From: an uncultured candidate division Zixibacteria bacterium
GTDB lineage: Bacteria; Zixibacteria; MSB-5A5; SM1-73
Reading direction: 5' to 3'
NCBI GenBank assembly: GCA_903908285.1
Contig: CAIVRH010000008.1
Location: 1-64,000 of the forward strand
Length of the DNA stretch: 64,000 bases
The first letter of the stretch is position 1; every line of letters starts with the position of its first letter. The notes under the pieces were generated by a model that was not told where the DNA came from, ran no database searches, and worked only from the letters and a program-made list of their open reading frames with translations. The position numbers and the translations under genes are program-made. Of this stretch, positions 44,940 through 54,277 are shown in pieces.

Positions 44940-46964
44940 TTATTTCAGTATAATCATTTTCTTAGTTTGAGAAACCCCGTTGCCTTCTAATTTGTAAAAA
45001 TATATGCCGGTGGCAACGGTTTGTTCCTGTTCGTTTCTCCCATCCCAGAAAATACGATAAGAACCGGGGGATTGATATTCATCCACCAGGGTTTTTACTT
45101 TTTGTCCCAGTAGATTATAAATCTCAAGATTAACCTGGGCTTTTTTCTGGAGGGTGTATTCGATAATCGTGGTGGGGTTGAAAGGATTGGGATAGTTCTG
45201 GCTAAGTTCGAATTCATTCGGCTTTATGCCGGGTTGATTTCCATCTCCTCCCACTGCAGAAGGGAAATTAAAATTGATGCCGGGAGTGTTGCTCCCCATA
45301 GTGACCAGGACTGAATCGGGCGGAGACCACAATGGTTTGTTGTCATACCACATTTGGTCACATTCAATCAACGCTGTAACCGCATACTTTCCCGTGTGCA
45401 ACCCTCCTATCTTGTAGCTTCCGTCAGCTGAAGTTTCAGTAATTTTATAGACAGACCACAGATCGAAGGTGCCATATACAATCACATTAGCACCGGAAAG
45501 AGGCAAAGCTCCTTCACCATAGACATATCCGCTTAGGGAACCTCCGGTTTGCAAGTTAAAATTCCTATCCATAACTGAATCTGGTGCCGTAACCAACACA
45601 GAATCGGCAGCACTCCAGGTATCTTTGTTGTTATAAAACCTGGAAGCATAGGTCGTGTCGTAAAAGGCATAGATCTTATAGTATCCGCTCCGGAGCGCGG
45701 TTAGCCGGTAATTCCCGGAAGCGTCGGTGAATACAGCTCTTTCATACGACAGTTGATTGGTAGTAGAATATGCACATACCCGGATGCTTCTCAGCTGTCC
45801 CTTGGCCGAACTCGAAATGGTGCCTTTGATTATTCCGCCTAAATCTAATGTAAAGTCTATGTTTGGTCTCGTGCTCCCCGCCGTAACCGAAACTGGATCC
45901 GCACTGGCTATGTCTGGTTTGTTATTATAGTATTCATAAACATACTTCCCATACAAGTCGTATGCGCTCACCCGGTAAGTTCCCGCGGGTAGCCCGATGA
46001 TCTCGTAAGCAACAGAGTTTCCCGAACCGGAGGCATAGACGTAATAGTAATCTCCCGTAGTGGTGTCAGTCGCATATACCAATGCCGAAACCGAGGAAGC
46101 TCCGGGCATCGTAACCGTGCCGGTAATCTTTCCGGCCAAAGACAAGGTAAAATCAATGCCAGAGGTAGTTAATCCTAAAGTCACTGGAACAACATCCGCA
46201 CTTGACTCATCCGGTTTGTTATCGTAATACGTGTCGAGATAACCTTGATTGTTGGAAGTACAGAGCTTGTAACTTCCGGTAGGTAATCCGTTGATAACAT
46301 ATGTGGCGGAACTTCCCGAAGGATTATAGGCCCAACCGCTGCTGTACTCATTTTCGGAGGCAATATTCCAAGGTAATACCGATACCGAAACAGAAGTGGC
46401 GCCGGGCAGTGTGATTGTTCCCGTGATCTTTCCACCGACCTCGAGGGTAAAGTTGATGTTATCAGTGGTGTCATCTGAAGCTACGGTAACGGTGTCTGCG
46501 CTGTTCTTATCCGGCTTATTGTCCCAGTAAACATCAACGAAGACAGACTCATTTTCGGTATAAACCATATATTCTCCGGCAGGGAGAAGATCAATGACAT
46601 AGTAACCATCGGCATCGCTATAGGAACCCGCACCACTATATGGACAGAATAACTGTTCAGATCCAATCCACATGCCTTCGATGGGATCGCCGCCCGAAGC
46701 CTGGGTGACATGGCCACTAATTGCTCCGGTTCCAGTAATCACTCGATGAACTTTCGGGGCATTTTGAGAAATCCAGAGATCGGGCGCTAATGGAGCTATT
46801 CCCTCTGGCTGGAGTAAAAGGTGGTTCTCCATCTGCTTGGGTTTATGCCCGAATTTGGATCCTGCGGACTGGAAAGGCAAGTTTTTCTCATGTGCCCAAA
46901 GATTGGTACAAAGCCCTAACACCACTGCAATAATCAAGCAAAAAGCGAACTTATTTCTGTGCAT
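44940..46964 (-). CDS. Secreted repeat protein with C-terminal sorting domain (member 2)
   Basis: A 674-aa exported paralogue of its neighbours. The start is ATG 46964 (MHRNKFAFCLIIAVVLGLCTNLWA, a clean signal peptide); the frame is open upstream but without signal sense. It has five units of YYDNKPD..SADVVPVT..xxIDFTLxxGGKITGTV type (about 90 residues each) after the N-terminal VITGTGAISGHVTQASGGDPIEG. The sorting tail (QNYPNPFNPTTIIEYTLQKK to SQTKKMIILK) is nearly identical to that of 47030, at DNA level too. Surface exposure is inferred from this tail and the signal peptide. Confidence 0.85.
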   Translation of the reverse strand: MHRNKFAFCLIIAVVLGLCTNLWAHEKNLPFQSAGSKFGHKPKQMENHLLLQPEGIAPLAPDLWISQNAPKVHRVITGTGAISGHVTQASGGDPIEGMWIGSEQLFCPYSGAGSYSDADGYYVIDLLPAGEYMVYTENESVFVDVYWDNKPDKNSADTVTVASDDTTDNINFTLEVGGKITGTITLPGATSVSVSVLPWNIASENEYSSGWAYNPSGSSATYVINGLPTGSYKLCTSNNQGYLDTYYDNKPDESSADVVPVTLGLTTSGIDFTLSLAGKITGTVTMPGASSVSALVYATDTTTGDYYYVYASGSGNSVAYEIIGLPAGTYRVSAYDLYGKYVYEYYNNKPDIASADPVSVTAGSTRPNIDFTLDLGGIIKGTISSSAKGQLRSIRVCAYSTTNQLSYERAVFTDASGNYRLTALRSGYYKIYAFYDTTYASRFYNNKDTWSAADSVLVTAPDSVMDRNFNLQTGGSLSGYVYGEGALPLSGANVIVYGTFDLWSVYKITETSADGSYKIGGLHTGKYAVTALIECDQMWYDNKPLWSPPDSVLVTMGSNTPGINFNFPSAVGGDGNQPGIKPNEFELSQNYPNPFNPTTIIEYTLQKKAQVNLEIYNLLGQKVKTLVDEYQSPGSYRIFWDGRNEQEQTVATGIYFYKLEGNGVSQTKKMIILK

Positions 46965-47029
46965 TTTTATCTCATAGGTTGGGACAGGGATTTTTGATCC
47001 CTGTCCCAAAGTTGCAAGAATCCATTCGA

Positions 47030-49045
47030 TTACTTCAGCATAATCATTTTCTTGGTTTGAGAAACTCCATTGCCTTCTAATTTGTAAAAGTACATGCCGG
47101 TGGCAACGGTTTGATCCTGCTCGTTTCTCCCATCCCATAAAATACGATAAGAGCCGGGGGATTGATATTCATCCACCAGGGTCTTGACCTTTTGTCCCAG
47201 AAGATTATAAATCTCCAAGTTTACCTGGGTTTTCTTCTGCAGCGTATATTCGATGATCGTGGTGGGGTTGAAAGGATTGGGATAGTTCTGGCTGAGATCG
47301 AATTCATTCGGTTTTATACTGGGTTGGTTTCCATCGTCTCCCACTGAAGACGGAAAATTGAAATTAACCCCGGTTACTTCAAATGGCATAGTAACCAGAA
47401 CCGAATCCGGAATATCGTAAATAGTTTTGTTATCAAACCACATGTTATCACACTCAATCGAAGCCAAAACCTCATAATATCCGCTACGCAGGCCGCTTAT
47501 TTTATAACTTCCATCGGCATAAGTAGCAGTTGATCTGTATATTGTCACCTCATCGAAGATGCCAAATGCCACGACATCGCTGCCGGAAAGAGGCACGCCT
47601 CCATCCCCATACACATACCCGCTGATCAAACCTCCCACATCCAGGCTGAAATTCTTTCCGGTAACTGAATCAGCTGCGGTAACCAACACAGAATCTGCAT
47701 TATTCCACAGGGTTTTATTGTTGAAATACTCATCGGCATAAACGGAATCACCGTAAGCCAAAATTTTATAATATCCGGTTGCTAGCCCGTCTATCCGGTA
47801 ATCGCCGGATGCGTCGGTGATACCGATCCCTTCGTTAATGTAAGTTGTGGTGGAATAAGCGTATACCGGGATATTGTCCAGCAGCCCCTTGGCTGAGCTG
47901 GCAACGTTCCCTTTTATGATTCCACCTAAGGTCAGGGTGAAGTTAATATTCGAGTGGGTGCTTCCCGCTGTGACGGAAACTAAATCAGCGCCGGATTCGT
48001 TTGGTTTATCATTGTAGTATTCATCCAGATAGCCCTGGTAATTAGAGGTAAACACTTTGTAGGTTCCAGTGGGTAATCCGTTGATAGTATATCCGGCTGA
48101 GTTCCCACCAAAATTGGAAGCTGTAACACCATAGGGGGTTCCGGTGGATGTATTGCGGGCATATACGAACACCCAAACATCTGATGCTCCGGGAAGTGTC
48201 ACCGTTCCGGTTATTTTTCCGCCGAGAGCCAGGACAAAATTGATCCCCGAGGTGGTCGATCCTTGAGTTACTGGTACCGGATCTGCGCTGACCCAGTCGG
48301 GTTTATCATTATAATATTCAACCAAAAAACTATCGCTGTCGGATGTGAACACTTTGTAAATACCGGAGGGGAGTTTTCTTATCTCATAAGAGGCAAAGTC
48401 GGTATCAGATTCGGCAGACCCGGAATAATAATGATTGGTAAGGGTATCTTTGGCATGTACATACAATGAAGTATTAGAAGCTCCGGGCATAGTTACCCTG
48501 CCGGTAATTTTTCCTCCTACCGGTAAGGAGAAGTTTATATCGGTGGTGGTAACATTGGAGATTACCGTCACGGTATCAGGTTCTCCCGAGAGCGGTTGAT
48601 TGTTCCAGTTCAGATCCAAAAAGATCGAATCGTTACCGGTATTGACCCAGTAATCTCCTTCAGGTAGATTATCGAGCACATAATATCCGTCGGAATCGCT
48701 TAAAGCAGAACCGGAATAATTGGGACAAGTCAATTGATAGGCTTCAATGTATACATTTTCGATAGGAGTGGTCCCACCCGGAGCCTGGGTGACTCGTCCA
48801 CTGATAGCTCCGGTACCGGTTGCAGTTTCTCTGGTTTTCTGCGCTTGATGTGCAAGCCAAAGATCCGGGGTTAAAGGAGTTTTGCTCTCTTTTTGCAGCA
48901 CAAGAGAGTTTTCCGTTTGCGAGGGCTTACGTTCCATCCTGGTTCGTCTGGAAAGGAGAGGGTTGTTCCCTTCAAGCGCCAAAAGACTTGAGCTTAAACA
49001 TAGAATTGCTAAAAACAGGAAAAAAGCTAACTTGGTTTTTTTCAT
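47030..49045 (-). CDS. Secreted repeat protein with C-terminal sorting domain (member 1)
   Basis: A 671-aa exported protein, first of the three in transcription order. Signal peptide MKKTKLAFFLFLAILCLSSS. Five units of about 90 residues carry DEYYNDKP.....VSVTAGST..NINFTLTLGG marks, followed by a linker and the NYPNPFNPTTIIEYTLQ sorting tail. In family terms the units are carboxypeptidase regulatory-like (beta-sandwich) and the tail resembles the T9SS/Por domain of FCB bacteria. No enzyme motif is seen; an adhesin, coat or stalk-like role is possible (inference). Confidence 0.85.
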   Translation of the reverse strand: MKKTKLAFFLFLAILCLSSSLLALEGNNPLLSRRTRMERKPSQTENSLVLQKESKTPLTPDLWLAHQAQKTRETATGTGAISGRVTQAPGGTTPIENVYIEAYQLTCPNYSGSALSDSDGYYVLDNLPEGDYWVNTGNDSIFLDLNWNNQPLSGEPDTVTVISNVTTTDINFSLPVGGKITGRVTMPGASNTSLYVHAKDTLTNHYYSGSAESDTDFASYEIRKLPSGIYKVFTSDSDSFLVEYYNDKPDWVSADPVPVTQGSTTSGINFVLALGGKITGTVTLPGASDVWVFVYARNTSTGTPYGVTASNFGGNSAGYTINGLPTGTYKVFTSNYQGYLDEYYNDKPNESGADLVSVTAGSTHSNINFTLTLGGIIKGNVASSAKGLLDNIPVYAYSTTTYINEGIGITDASGDYRIDGLATGYYKILAYGDSVYADEYFNNKTLWNNADSVLVTAADSVTGKNFSLDVGGLISGYVYGDGGVPLSGSDVVAFGIFDEVTIYRSTATYADGSYKISGLRSGYYEVLASIECDNMWFDNKTIYDIPDSVLVTMPFEVTGVNFNFPSSVGDDGNQPSIKPNEFDLSQNYPNPFNPTTIIEYTLQKKTQVNLEIYNLLGQKVKTLVDEYQSPGSYRILWDGRNEQDQTVATGMYFYKLEGNGVSQTKKMIMLK

Positions 49046-49165
49046 CTATACCTCCAACCTGATTGGTTTATGGTTAGAAGATGGATCACTATTTTCAATT
49101 CATCCTGATTACTTCTACCATTTCAAGCTACGGGAAAATCACAAAAACGAAATATTAATTTACCT

Positions 49166-49340
49166 AAGGTAGCCACAACCTTTAGAGACACAAGAAAAAC
49201 CGTCCTCATAAATGGCGGGATATTCGTGTGAACGCATACGCGATTCCCGCCACTCTAAGATAATGAATTACTCCACCCGATCAGGGCATTAAACACTGCG
49301 AATACGTTTTTCAATACATCCGAAAGCCTGCGGCTACCTT
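49166..49340. repeat. Intergenic inverted-repeat element with AAGGTAGCC ends and long inner hairpin
   Basis: AAGGTAGCC (49166-49174) faces GGCTACCTT (49332-49340). Inside, TGGCGGGA (49213-49220) pairs with TCCCGCCA (49245-49252) around a partly paired loop. It fills most of the 49046-49361 gap, which has no gene. Similar GTAGCC-type pieces occur near 17620. Confidence 0.6.
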
Positions 49341-49361
49341 AATACCGGTTACTCTTAATTA

Positions 49362-49733
49362 TCACATTCGGAATCGCCTACCGCCACCACCGCTGCCTCC
49401 GCGTCTCGGTCCGCCGCTTCCGCTGCCGCCACCTCTCCTCCGGTCCCTTCCTCCTCCTCCTCCTCCTCCTCCCCTTCCTCCACTTCTCTCAGTACGGGGT
49501 CGCGCTTCGCTGACGTTGAGGGATTGTCCTTTTAACTCCTTACCCATAAGTCCAGTAATGGCAGCCTGAGCCTCTTCCCGGGAGGGCATCTCCACAAATC
49601 CAAATCCTCTGGGCTCGTTGCTGAATTTGTCCCTGATAATAGAAGCGGATGAAACTTGTCCGAATGCGGTAAAAGCTTCCTGCAAATCTGCTTCGGTAAC
49701 GTCACGTGATAGGTTCCCTACATAGATATTCAT
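49362..49733 (-). CDS. RRM-domain RNA-binding protein with Gly/Arg-rich tail
   Basis: A 123-aa protein. One RRM (residues 1-78) has RNP2 IYVGNL (residues 3-8) and RNP1 RGFGFVEM (residues 42-49), followed by a tail of Gly-Gly-Arg repeats. It belongs to the Rbp-type small RRM proteins of bacteria, which are often cold-induced and bind single-stranded RNA. Start ATG 49733 has AGGAGG just upstream and a 7-bp hairpin immediately before that. Confidence 0.93.
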   Translation of the reverse strand: MNIYVGNLSRDVTEADLQEAFTAFGQVSSASIIRDKFSNEPRGFGFVEMPSREEAQAAITGLMGKELKGQSLNVSEARPRTERSGGRGGGGGGGGRDRRRGGGSGSGGPRRGGSGGGGRRFRM

Positions 49734-49747
49734 CTTAACCTCCTGTT

Positions 49748-49771
49748 CGTCGCCTGCATTTAAAGGCGACG
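49748..49771 (-). promoter_or_regulatory. Leader hairpin beside the rbp ribosome-binding site
   Basis: CGTCGCC (49748-49754) pairs fully with GGCGACG (49765-49771) around a 10-base A/T-rich loop. In the minus-strand mRNA this 7-bp stem ends about three bases before the AGGAGG of the RNA-binding protein gene. It may control translation or mRNA stability, possibly by autoregulation. Confidence 0.6.
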
Positions 49772-49948
49772 TAATGCTTGGATAATCTGTTTACGGTAAC
49801 AGATTCTTTCTTAAAGGACAAGTTATCCGCTACCAACCATTACTCAGCTGGGGTTCTACTCCTGCGGAACGCTTCGTTAGAACCTAAAGGATTTATCTGC
49901 TTTTGATTTCACCCCCTTCGTTTGATTATCATTTGATCCTCGTTTAGA

Positions 49949-49996
49949 GGTACCAACATCCAACCAATTGAGATGTTGATAACCGGGTCTGGTACC
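49949..49996. other. Inverted repeat flanked by two GGTACC sites
   Basis: CAACATC (49954-49960) and GATGTTG (49972-49978) form a hairpin with an 11-base loop; GGTACC stands at both 49949 and 49991. It lies just beyond the GH57 stop on the minus strand. No U-tract, so its role is unclear. Confidence 0.4.
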
Positions 49997-50011
49997 ATTG
50001 GATATTAGTTA

Positions 50012-51748
50012 TCATCGTGGAGGAAATTCCACCTTACCGAACCATTTGCAATTTATATCCTTAAATAGGTTATCTCGGGATTCGACGTCTCCTAAAAATG
50101 CCCACTCGCCCGGATCCACCCACTCACCCCGGCCATACTTTTCCGCCATCTCCGCTAACCGGACGAAATTCTGATGGTGCTCGGTTAACCTTAATTCGGC
50201 GTAATCCCGGGCGCTCCAGGTAGAGATCAAAAATTGCCAATCAGATGCCTGAAGCAGCAAGAGTTCACGCGAGAGCTGTTTTAATATCTTTTTCAAATCC
50301 TCATCCTTGGTTTCTCCGAACTCCTGCACTATTTTTTGCATCCTCACTTCATCTTCATAAATGTGTTTCCAGGTCCATTCGGTCCATTCATTCAGCCAGA
50401 TATAATGATATCCGCCCTCCCCCCACGAACCTTCGGGAATCGAAATCACCTGACTAGGTTTGGCTTCATCCAAAAAACGGCTGCAGGTGGTTAGCTCCAA
50501 TTCGGGATCGTCCGCCACATATTTCAATACCAATTTCAAAAACTGGGTTCCTTCAAACCACCAGTGCCCGAAAAGCTCGGCATCATAAGGGGCGCAGATG
50601 ATTCCTTTCTTTTTGGTCGTTTTGTGATACTTGGTCAGTAAGCTCTTTATCAAGGCCGTGAAATGTTTGGCATTTTCTGGAATTTTCTTCCGGGCGTCCT
50701 CCGGGAAGTATTCCCATTTATCCGCCAAATCGCTTTTGGCAGAGGTTACTTTCCAGTAGCGGTGTCCCCCGGGGAAATGCTTTTTATGAAAATCCAGATA
50801 ATTTCCGTCTCCGGGATAACCCCATTCCCCGCTCCAGACCTGCAATCCGGTCTCCGGATCGCGGGTAAAGACCGCCACCGGCTTTTTCCCCTCGGTTCCG
50901 ATCAAATAAACCTCGCGGGGAGTTTTTTCCACATCCTCCTCCCGGGGGGCATATTCTTTTTCATACTGACCCCACAGTTTTCTGAGAGCCTCAAATCTAT
51001 CTATATACACCCCGATGGCTTTACCCCCTTTAAGCAGGGCGTTATCGATAATAAAATAATCTATTCCGTTTTCGCTTAGGAATTCCTCCACTCCCTTTCT
51101 TGGATAACTTTTGTTTCCCAGGCTGGTCTTAACCGGTGGCGCCCATTTGTAACCGGGACGGTAAGCGCATTCGGGGAGCCAGATACCCCGGGGAGCTTTT
51201 CCAAAAAACTGGGTATAACTCTGTACCGCCTGCTTTATCTGTGCCTGCACGGAGGTGTCTTGAGACAGGAGAGGAAGATACCCATGCGTAGCGGCACAGG
51301 TCATCACCTCGATGTAACCGTCATCCTGTAATTTTTTGAATTGATGGATGATATTGCGCCCGTATCTGTTTTCGAAATCAAACTTTATCTTGGAATAGTA
51401 ATCTTTCCACATATGAGCCAGCTGGAGCATCAGCTTGCGCTCGTGCTTGGTGAACTCTTGGATATCCTGCTCCGCAGCGTAGATTTTGTCATCCAGATAG
51501 GAAGAAAACTCCTGTTTAAAGGATTCATCCGCCAGCTGCTCACAGAGAACCGGAGAAATGCCCAGGGTAAGTTTGGGTGAATATCCCTCTTCCACCAGCT
51601 CATTTAAAATATTCAATATGGGTATATATGTTTCCGCAGATGCCTCGTTCAGCCAGTCCATGCCGTGGGGCCATTTGCCGTGGGCAATCACATAAGGAAG
51701 GTGTGAGTGCAGTACAAAGGTAAAACTGCCAATAGGTTGTTTATTCAC
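50012..51748 (-). CDS. GH57 1,4-alpha-glucan branching enzyme
   Basis: A 578-aa family-57 glycoside hydrolase. FTFVLHSHLPYV opens the (beta/alpha)7 barrel; TCAATHGYLPLL and GIWLPECAYRPG (Glu193, nucleophile) and APYDAELFGHWWFEG (Asp389, acid/base) are the GH57 branching-enzyme motifs. It makes alpha-1,6 branches in glycogen; no other glycogen gene is in the window. No signal peptide, so cytosolic. Length is near that of the Thermus/Thermococcus type (about 520-680 aa). Confidence 0.9.
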   Translation of the reverse strand: MNKQPIGSFTFVLHSHLPYVIAHGKWPHGMDWLNEASAETYIPILNILNELVEEGYSPKLTLGISPVLCEQLADESFKQEFSSYLDDKIYAAEQDIQEFTKHERKLMLQLAHMWKDYYSKIKFDFENRYGRNIIHQFKKLQDDGYIEVMTCAATHGYLPLLSQDTSVQAQIKQAVQSYTQFFGKAPRGIWLPECAYRPGYKWAPPVKTSLGNKSYPRKGVEEFLSENGIDYFIIDNALLKGGKAIGVYIDRFEALRKLWGQYEKEYAPREEDVEKTPREVYLIGTEGKKPVAVFTRDPETGLQVWSGEWGYPGDGNYLDFHKKHFPGGHRYWKVTSAKSDLADKWEYFPEDARKKIPENAKHFTALIKSLLTKYHKTTKKKGIICAPYDAELFGHWWFEGTQFLKLVLKYVADDPELELTTCSRFLDEAKPSQVISIPEGSWGEGGYHYIWLNEWTEWTWKHIYEDEVRMQKIVQEFGETKDEDLKKILKQLSRELLLLQASDWQFLISTWSARDYAELRLTEHHQNFVRLAEMAEKYGRGEWVDPGEWAFLGDVESRDNLFKDINCKWFGKVEFPPR

Positions 51749-51901
51749 TTAGTTTTCTCCCGTTTTATTATAAGCTAAATTTATTCTAAGGATCGAAAGT
51801 TAAGAGGCATCAAACCCGTTTAAGGATATTCATCCGATTAAATCCGGCAATCTGCGGATTGATATGAAAGATTCATTCCCCAGAATTTTCCGGTTGATCC
51901 C

Positions 51902-52210
51902 TCATTCTCCCTTTTGCGCCTGGAATCCGATTCCTTTCTCTTTTTCTTCCATTCCGAAAAGCTTGATGTTCCCGAATTGCCCCTCGAACTTCTTTATGTT
52001 CTCTCCCAAAGCATCCAGAAGCATCTTGGCATGTGCCGGGGTCATCACTATACGGGCGTAAACTTTGGTCTTCTGGACTCCAGGCATGACCCGGGCAAAA
52101 TCTATGATAAACTCCGAGGGGGAATGAGAGATCAGCGCCAAATTGGAATAAATTCCTTCAGATTCTTTCTCGCCTAACTCCACATTAATCCGGTGTTGTT
52201 TTGGCTCCAT
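51902..52210 (-). CDS. DUF3467-family protein
   Basis: A 102-aa small soluble protein. YSNLALISHSPSEFIIDFARVMPGV and ARIVMTPAHAKMLLDALGENIKKFE match the DUF3467 pattern, a family of unknown function widespread in bacteria and archaea. It has GGAGAAAAAA upstream of ATG 52210. It lies 153 bases before the GH57 start in transcription order. Confidence 0.85.
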   Translation of the reverse strand: MEPKQHRINVELGEKESEGIYSNLALISHSPSEFIIDFARVMPGVQKTKVYARIVMTPAHAKMLLDALGENIKKFEGQFGNIKLFGMEEKEKGIGFQAQKGE

Positions 52211-52335
52211 TTTTTTCTCCTTCCGGTGATAAGCTTCCCAACCGGTGCATTATACTTGCATTTTCAATCCATTTTAATATATTAATGACTGATGTCAAGC
52301 AAAAACTTTGCTAAAACGTGAGTTTCCTTAAAGAT

Positions 52336-53199
52336 ATGGTGAAGAAAAGCAACCGGATTTGCCGGGAAACCATTAAGAAGTTTGGGATAATTTGGCTTTC
52401 AGTACTCTGTTTTTTGTCTCCCCTCGGATCAATTAGAGCCGTATCAGAGCAAAAGGGTGTGGAAACGGTGGATAGTTTGGTTAAATTTATTTACACGGAT
52501 TCGAAGCATGTCTTAACCGCTCCTTTATATTGGAAGCAAAAGGATTTGATACTTTTCACCACCATATCGATCTCTACCTTTGAACTTATGCTGATGGACA
52601 GGGACCTGCAGGATGCGGCACAGCGAAACCGGACCAGCTGCACTGACCGGATATCGAAATGGACCAGCCATTATACCAACCGGGCGGTAAATTTAACCAT
52701 AGGCGGATTCTATCTTAGTGGTCTGGTTTTTAAGGATCGCAAATGCAAGGAGACGGCATTTCTGTGCCTGGAGTCTCTGGCGTTGTCTGAGGGGATAACC
52801 ATCAGCCTTAAACATATAGTGGGGAGAACCAGGCCATTTAAAGACGAGGGGGCATTCCATTTTGATCCGTTGAAATTTCCCCCTCCTTCTTATTCCCAAT
52901 CTTTTCCGTCGGGTCATGCTACCACTGCTTTTGCGATAAGCTCGGTGATAGCGGAACAATATAAAAGCTGGATGGTAAAATTATTGGCATATGGTTCTGC
53001 AACTCTGATCGCCTGGGGTCGGGTCAACAACAATGTTCACTTTGTGTCGGACGTATTTTATGGGGGACTGATCGGCACTGCCATAGGAAGGTGTCTGGTC
53101 AGATTTCATAAAAAGGATTGCCCTCAAAAGAATTTTGAATTTATTTCTATGGGTGGGGAGCATGGTTTGAAGATGGGAATCTTAATCCGGGTTAATTAG
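52336..53199 (+). CDS. PAP2-type phosphatase, exported
   Basis: A 287-aa PAP2 protein. Signal peptide or anchor at about 13-34 (FGIIWLSVLCFLSPLGSIRA). Motifs are KHIVGRTRP, SFPSGHATT and RVNNNVHFVSDV, the last slightly divergent (R-x5-H-x3-D). The upstream KWTSHYTNR segment resembles lipid A phosphatase/PAP2 periplasmic enzymes. Possible roles are lipid A or undecaprenyl phosphate dephosphorylation. Start is ambiguous: GTG 52318 extends it by six residues; ATG 52336 is preferred. Confidence 0.85.
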   Translation: MVKKSNRICRETIKKFGIIWLSVLCFLSPLGSIRAVSEQKGVETVDSLVKFIYTDSKHVLTAPLYWKQKDLILFTTISISTFELMLMDRDLQDAAQRNRTSCTDRISKWTSHYTNRAVNLTIGGFYLSGLVFKDRKCKETAFLCLESLALSEGITISLKHIVGRTRPFKDEGAFHFDPLKFPPPSYSQSFPSGHATTAFAISSVIAEQYKSWMVKLLAYGSATLIAWGRVNNNVHFVSDVFYGGLIGTAIGRCLVRFHKKDCPQKNFEFISMGGEHGLKMGILIRVN

Positions 53200-53235
53200 A
53201 GTTCAAGGGTTCAAAAGTTCAAGTGGGGAGGAAAC

Positions 53236-54237
53236 TTGGAGAAAATTATAAAAGAGAGATTTAATCGGATACTTGCCGATTGGGGTGGCCATCGGATTTT
53301 AGTTTTGGGCGATGTGATGTTGGATGAATATCTTTGGGGAAGCGTTTCCCGCATATCTCCGGAAGCTCCGGTGCCGGTGGTGGAGATAGTCAAGGAATCG
53401 ATCAAATTAGGCGGTGCAGCCAACGTGGCTTTAAATGTCAAAAGTTTGGGAGATAAGCCGGTTTTAGTAGGGATAGCCGGCGATGATATGAATGGTGATA
53501 GGATGATGCATGCTTTGAAAGAGGCGGGGATTACCTCCGAGGGGATTTTTATGGATAATCACCGCCGGACTACGGTGAAGACAAGGGTGATAGCTCACAA
53601 CCAGCAAGTGGTTCGCGCTGACCGGGAAGACACTGAGGAGATTTCGGAAAAACTGGAAAAGGAAATTTTAAATCTGGTGAGAGGGAGAATAAATGAAATC
53701 GGGGGGGTGATCATCTCCGATTATGGCAAAGGGGTAATCACTTTAAATCTTCTAACTGAACTGATTGCATTATGTAAAGAGAGCCGGGTTTTCATAGCGG
53801 TTGACCCCAAAGAGACCCATTTCATGAACTACCGTCAGGTATCTTTGATCACCCCCAATCATCATGAAGCAGGATTCGTTTACGGAAAGAGAATAAAAGA
53901 TGAAGCCATCCTAGAGGAGGTCGGTTGGGGGCTACTTAAGAAACTGAATGTGGAAGCTTTGCTTATCACCCGGGGGGAGAAGGGAATGTCGCTGTTTGAA
54001 TCCAACCGAACCCTGACCCATTTCCCGACCAAGGCAAAAAAAGTATACGATGTAACCGGAGCGGGAGATACAGTGATCTCTGCCTTTACTTGTGCATTTT
54101 CTGCCGGAGCCAATTATAAAGAGGCGGCATTAATTTCCAATCATGCTGCCGGTATTGTGGTGGGGGAGGTGGGGACGGCTCAGGTATCCAAAGAAGAACT
54201 GTTTGGCGATCTTAAAGAATTCCTCGACTCTCATTGA
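53236..54237 (+). CDS. rfaE1: D-beta-D-heptose 7-phosphate kinase (RfaE1/HldE N-domain type)
   Basis: A 333-aa kinase of the ribokinase family. RILVLGDVMLDEYLWGSVSRISPEAPVPVVEI is the RfaE kinase start; LGGAANVALNVKSLG, SDYGKGVI and DVTGAGDTVISAFT complete the motifs. It phosphorylates D-beta-D-heptose 7-phosphate for ADP-heptose synthesis, the donor used by the WaaF-like enzyme at 23902. TTG 53236 has GGGGAGGAAA just upstream. A short direct repeat (GTTCAA thrice, 53202-53221) precedes it. Confidence 0.93.
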   Translation: MEKIIKERFNRILADWGGHRILVLGDVMLDEYLWGSVSRISPEAPVPVVEIVKESIKLGGAANVALNVKSLGDKPVLVGIAGDDMNGDRMMHALKEAGITSEGIFMDNHRRTTVKTRVIAHNQQVVRADREDTEEISEKLEKEILNLVRGRINEIGGVIISDYGKGVITLNLLTELIALCKESRVFIAVDPKETHFMNYRQVSLITPNHHEAGFVYGKRIKDEAILEEVGWGLLKKLNVEALLITRGEKGMSLFESNRTLTHFPTKAKKVYDVTGAGDTVISAFTCAFSAGANYKEAALISNHAAGIVVGEVGTAQVSKEELFGDLKEFLDSH

Positions 54238-54277
54238 AGGCCTCATCGGAAACCACGAAAAAAACGGGTTGACTCGT

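Noticed and set aside
46965-47138. Longer N-terminus for the 44940 secreted protein
   Set aside because: The added 58 residues have no signal-peptide character and overlap the 3' end of the neighbour; ATG 46964 gives a clean leader.
44940-49045. Toxin or antiviral defence system
   Set aside because: The large repeat proteins have signal peptides and sorting tails but no nuclease, toxin or NTPase motif.
54143-54277. Upstream start of RfaE2
   Set aside because: The extension overlaps rfaE1 and has no family similarity; the RfaE2 domain starts right after ATG 54278.
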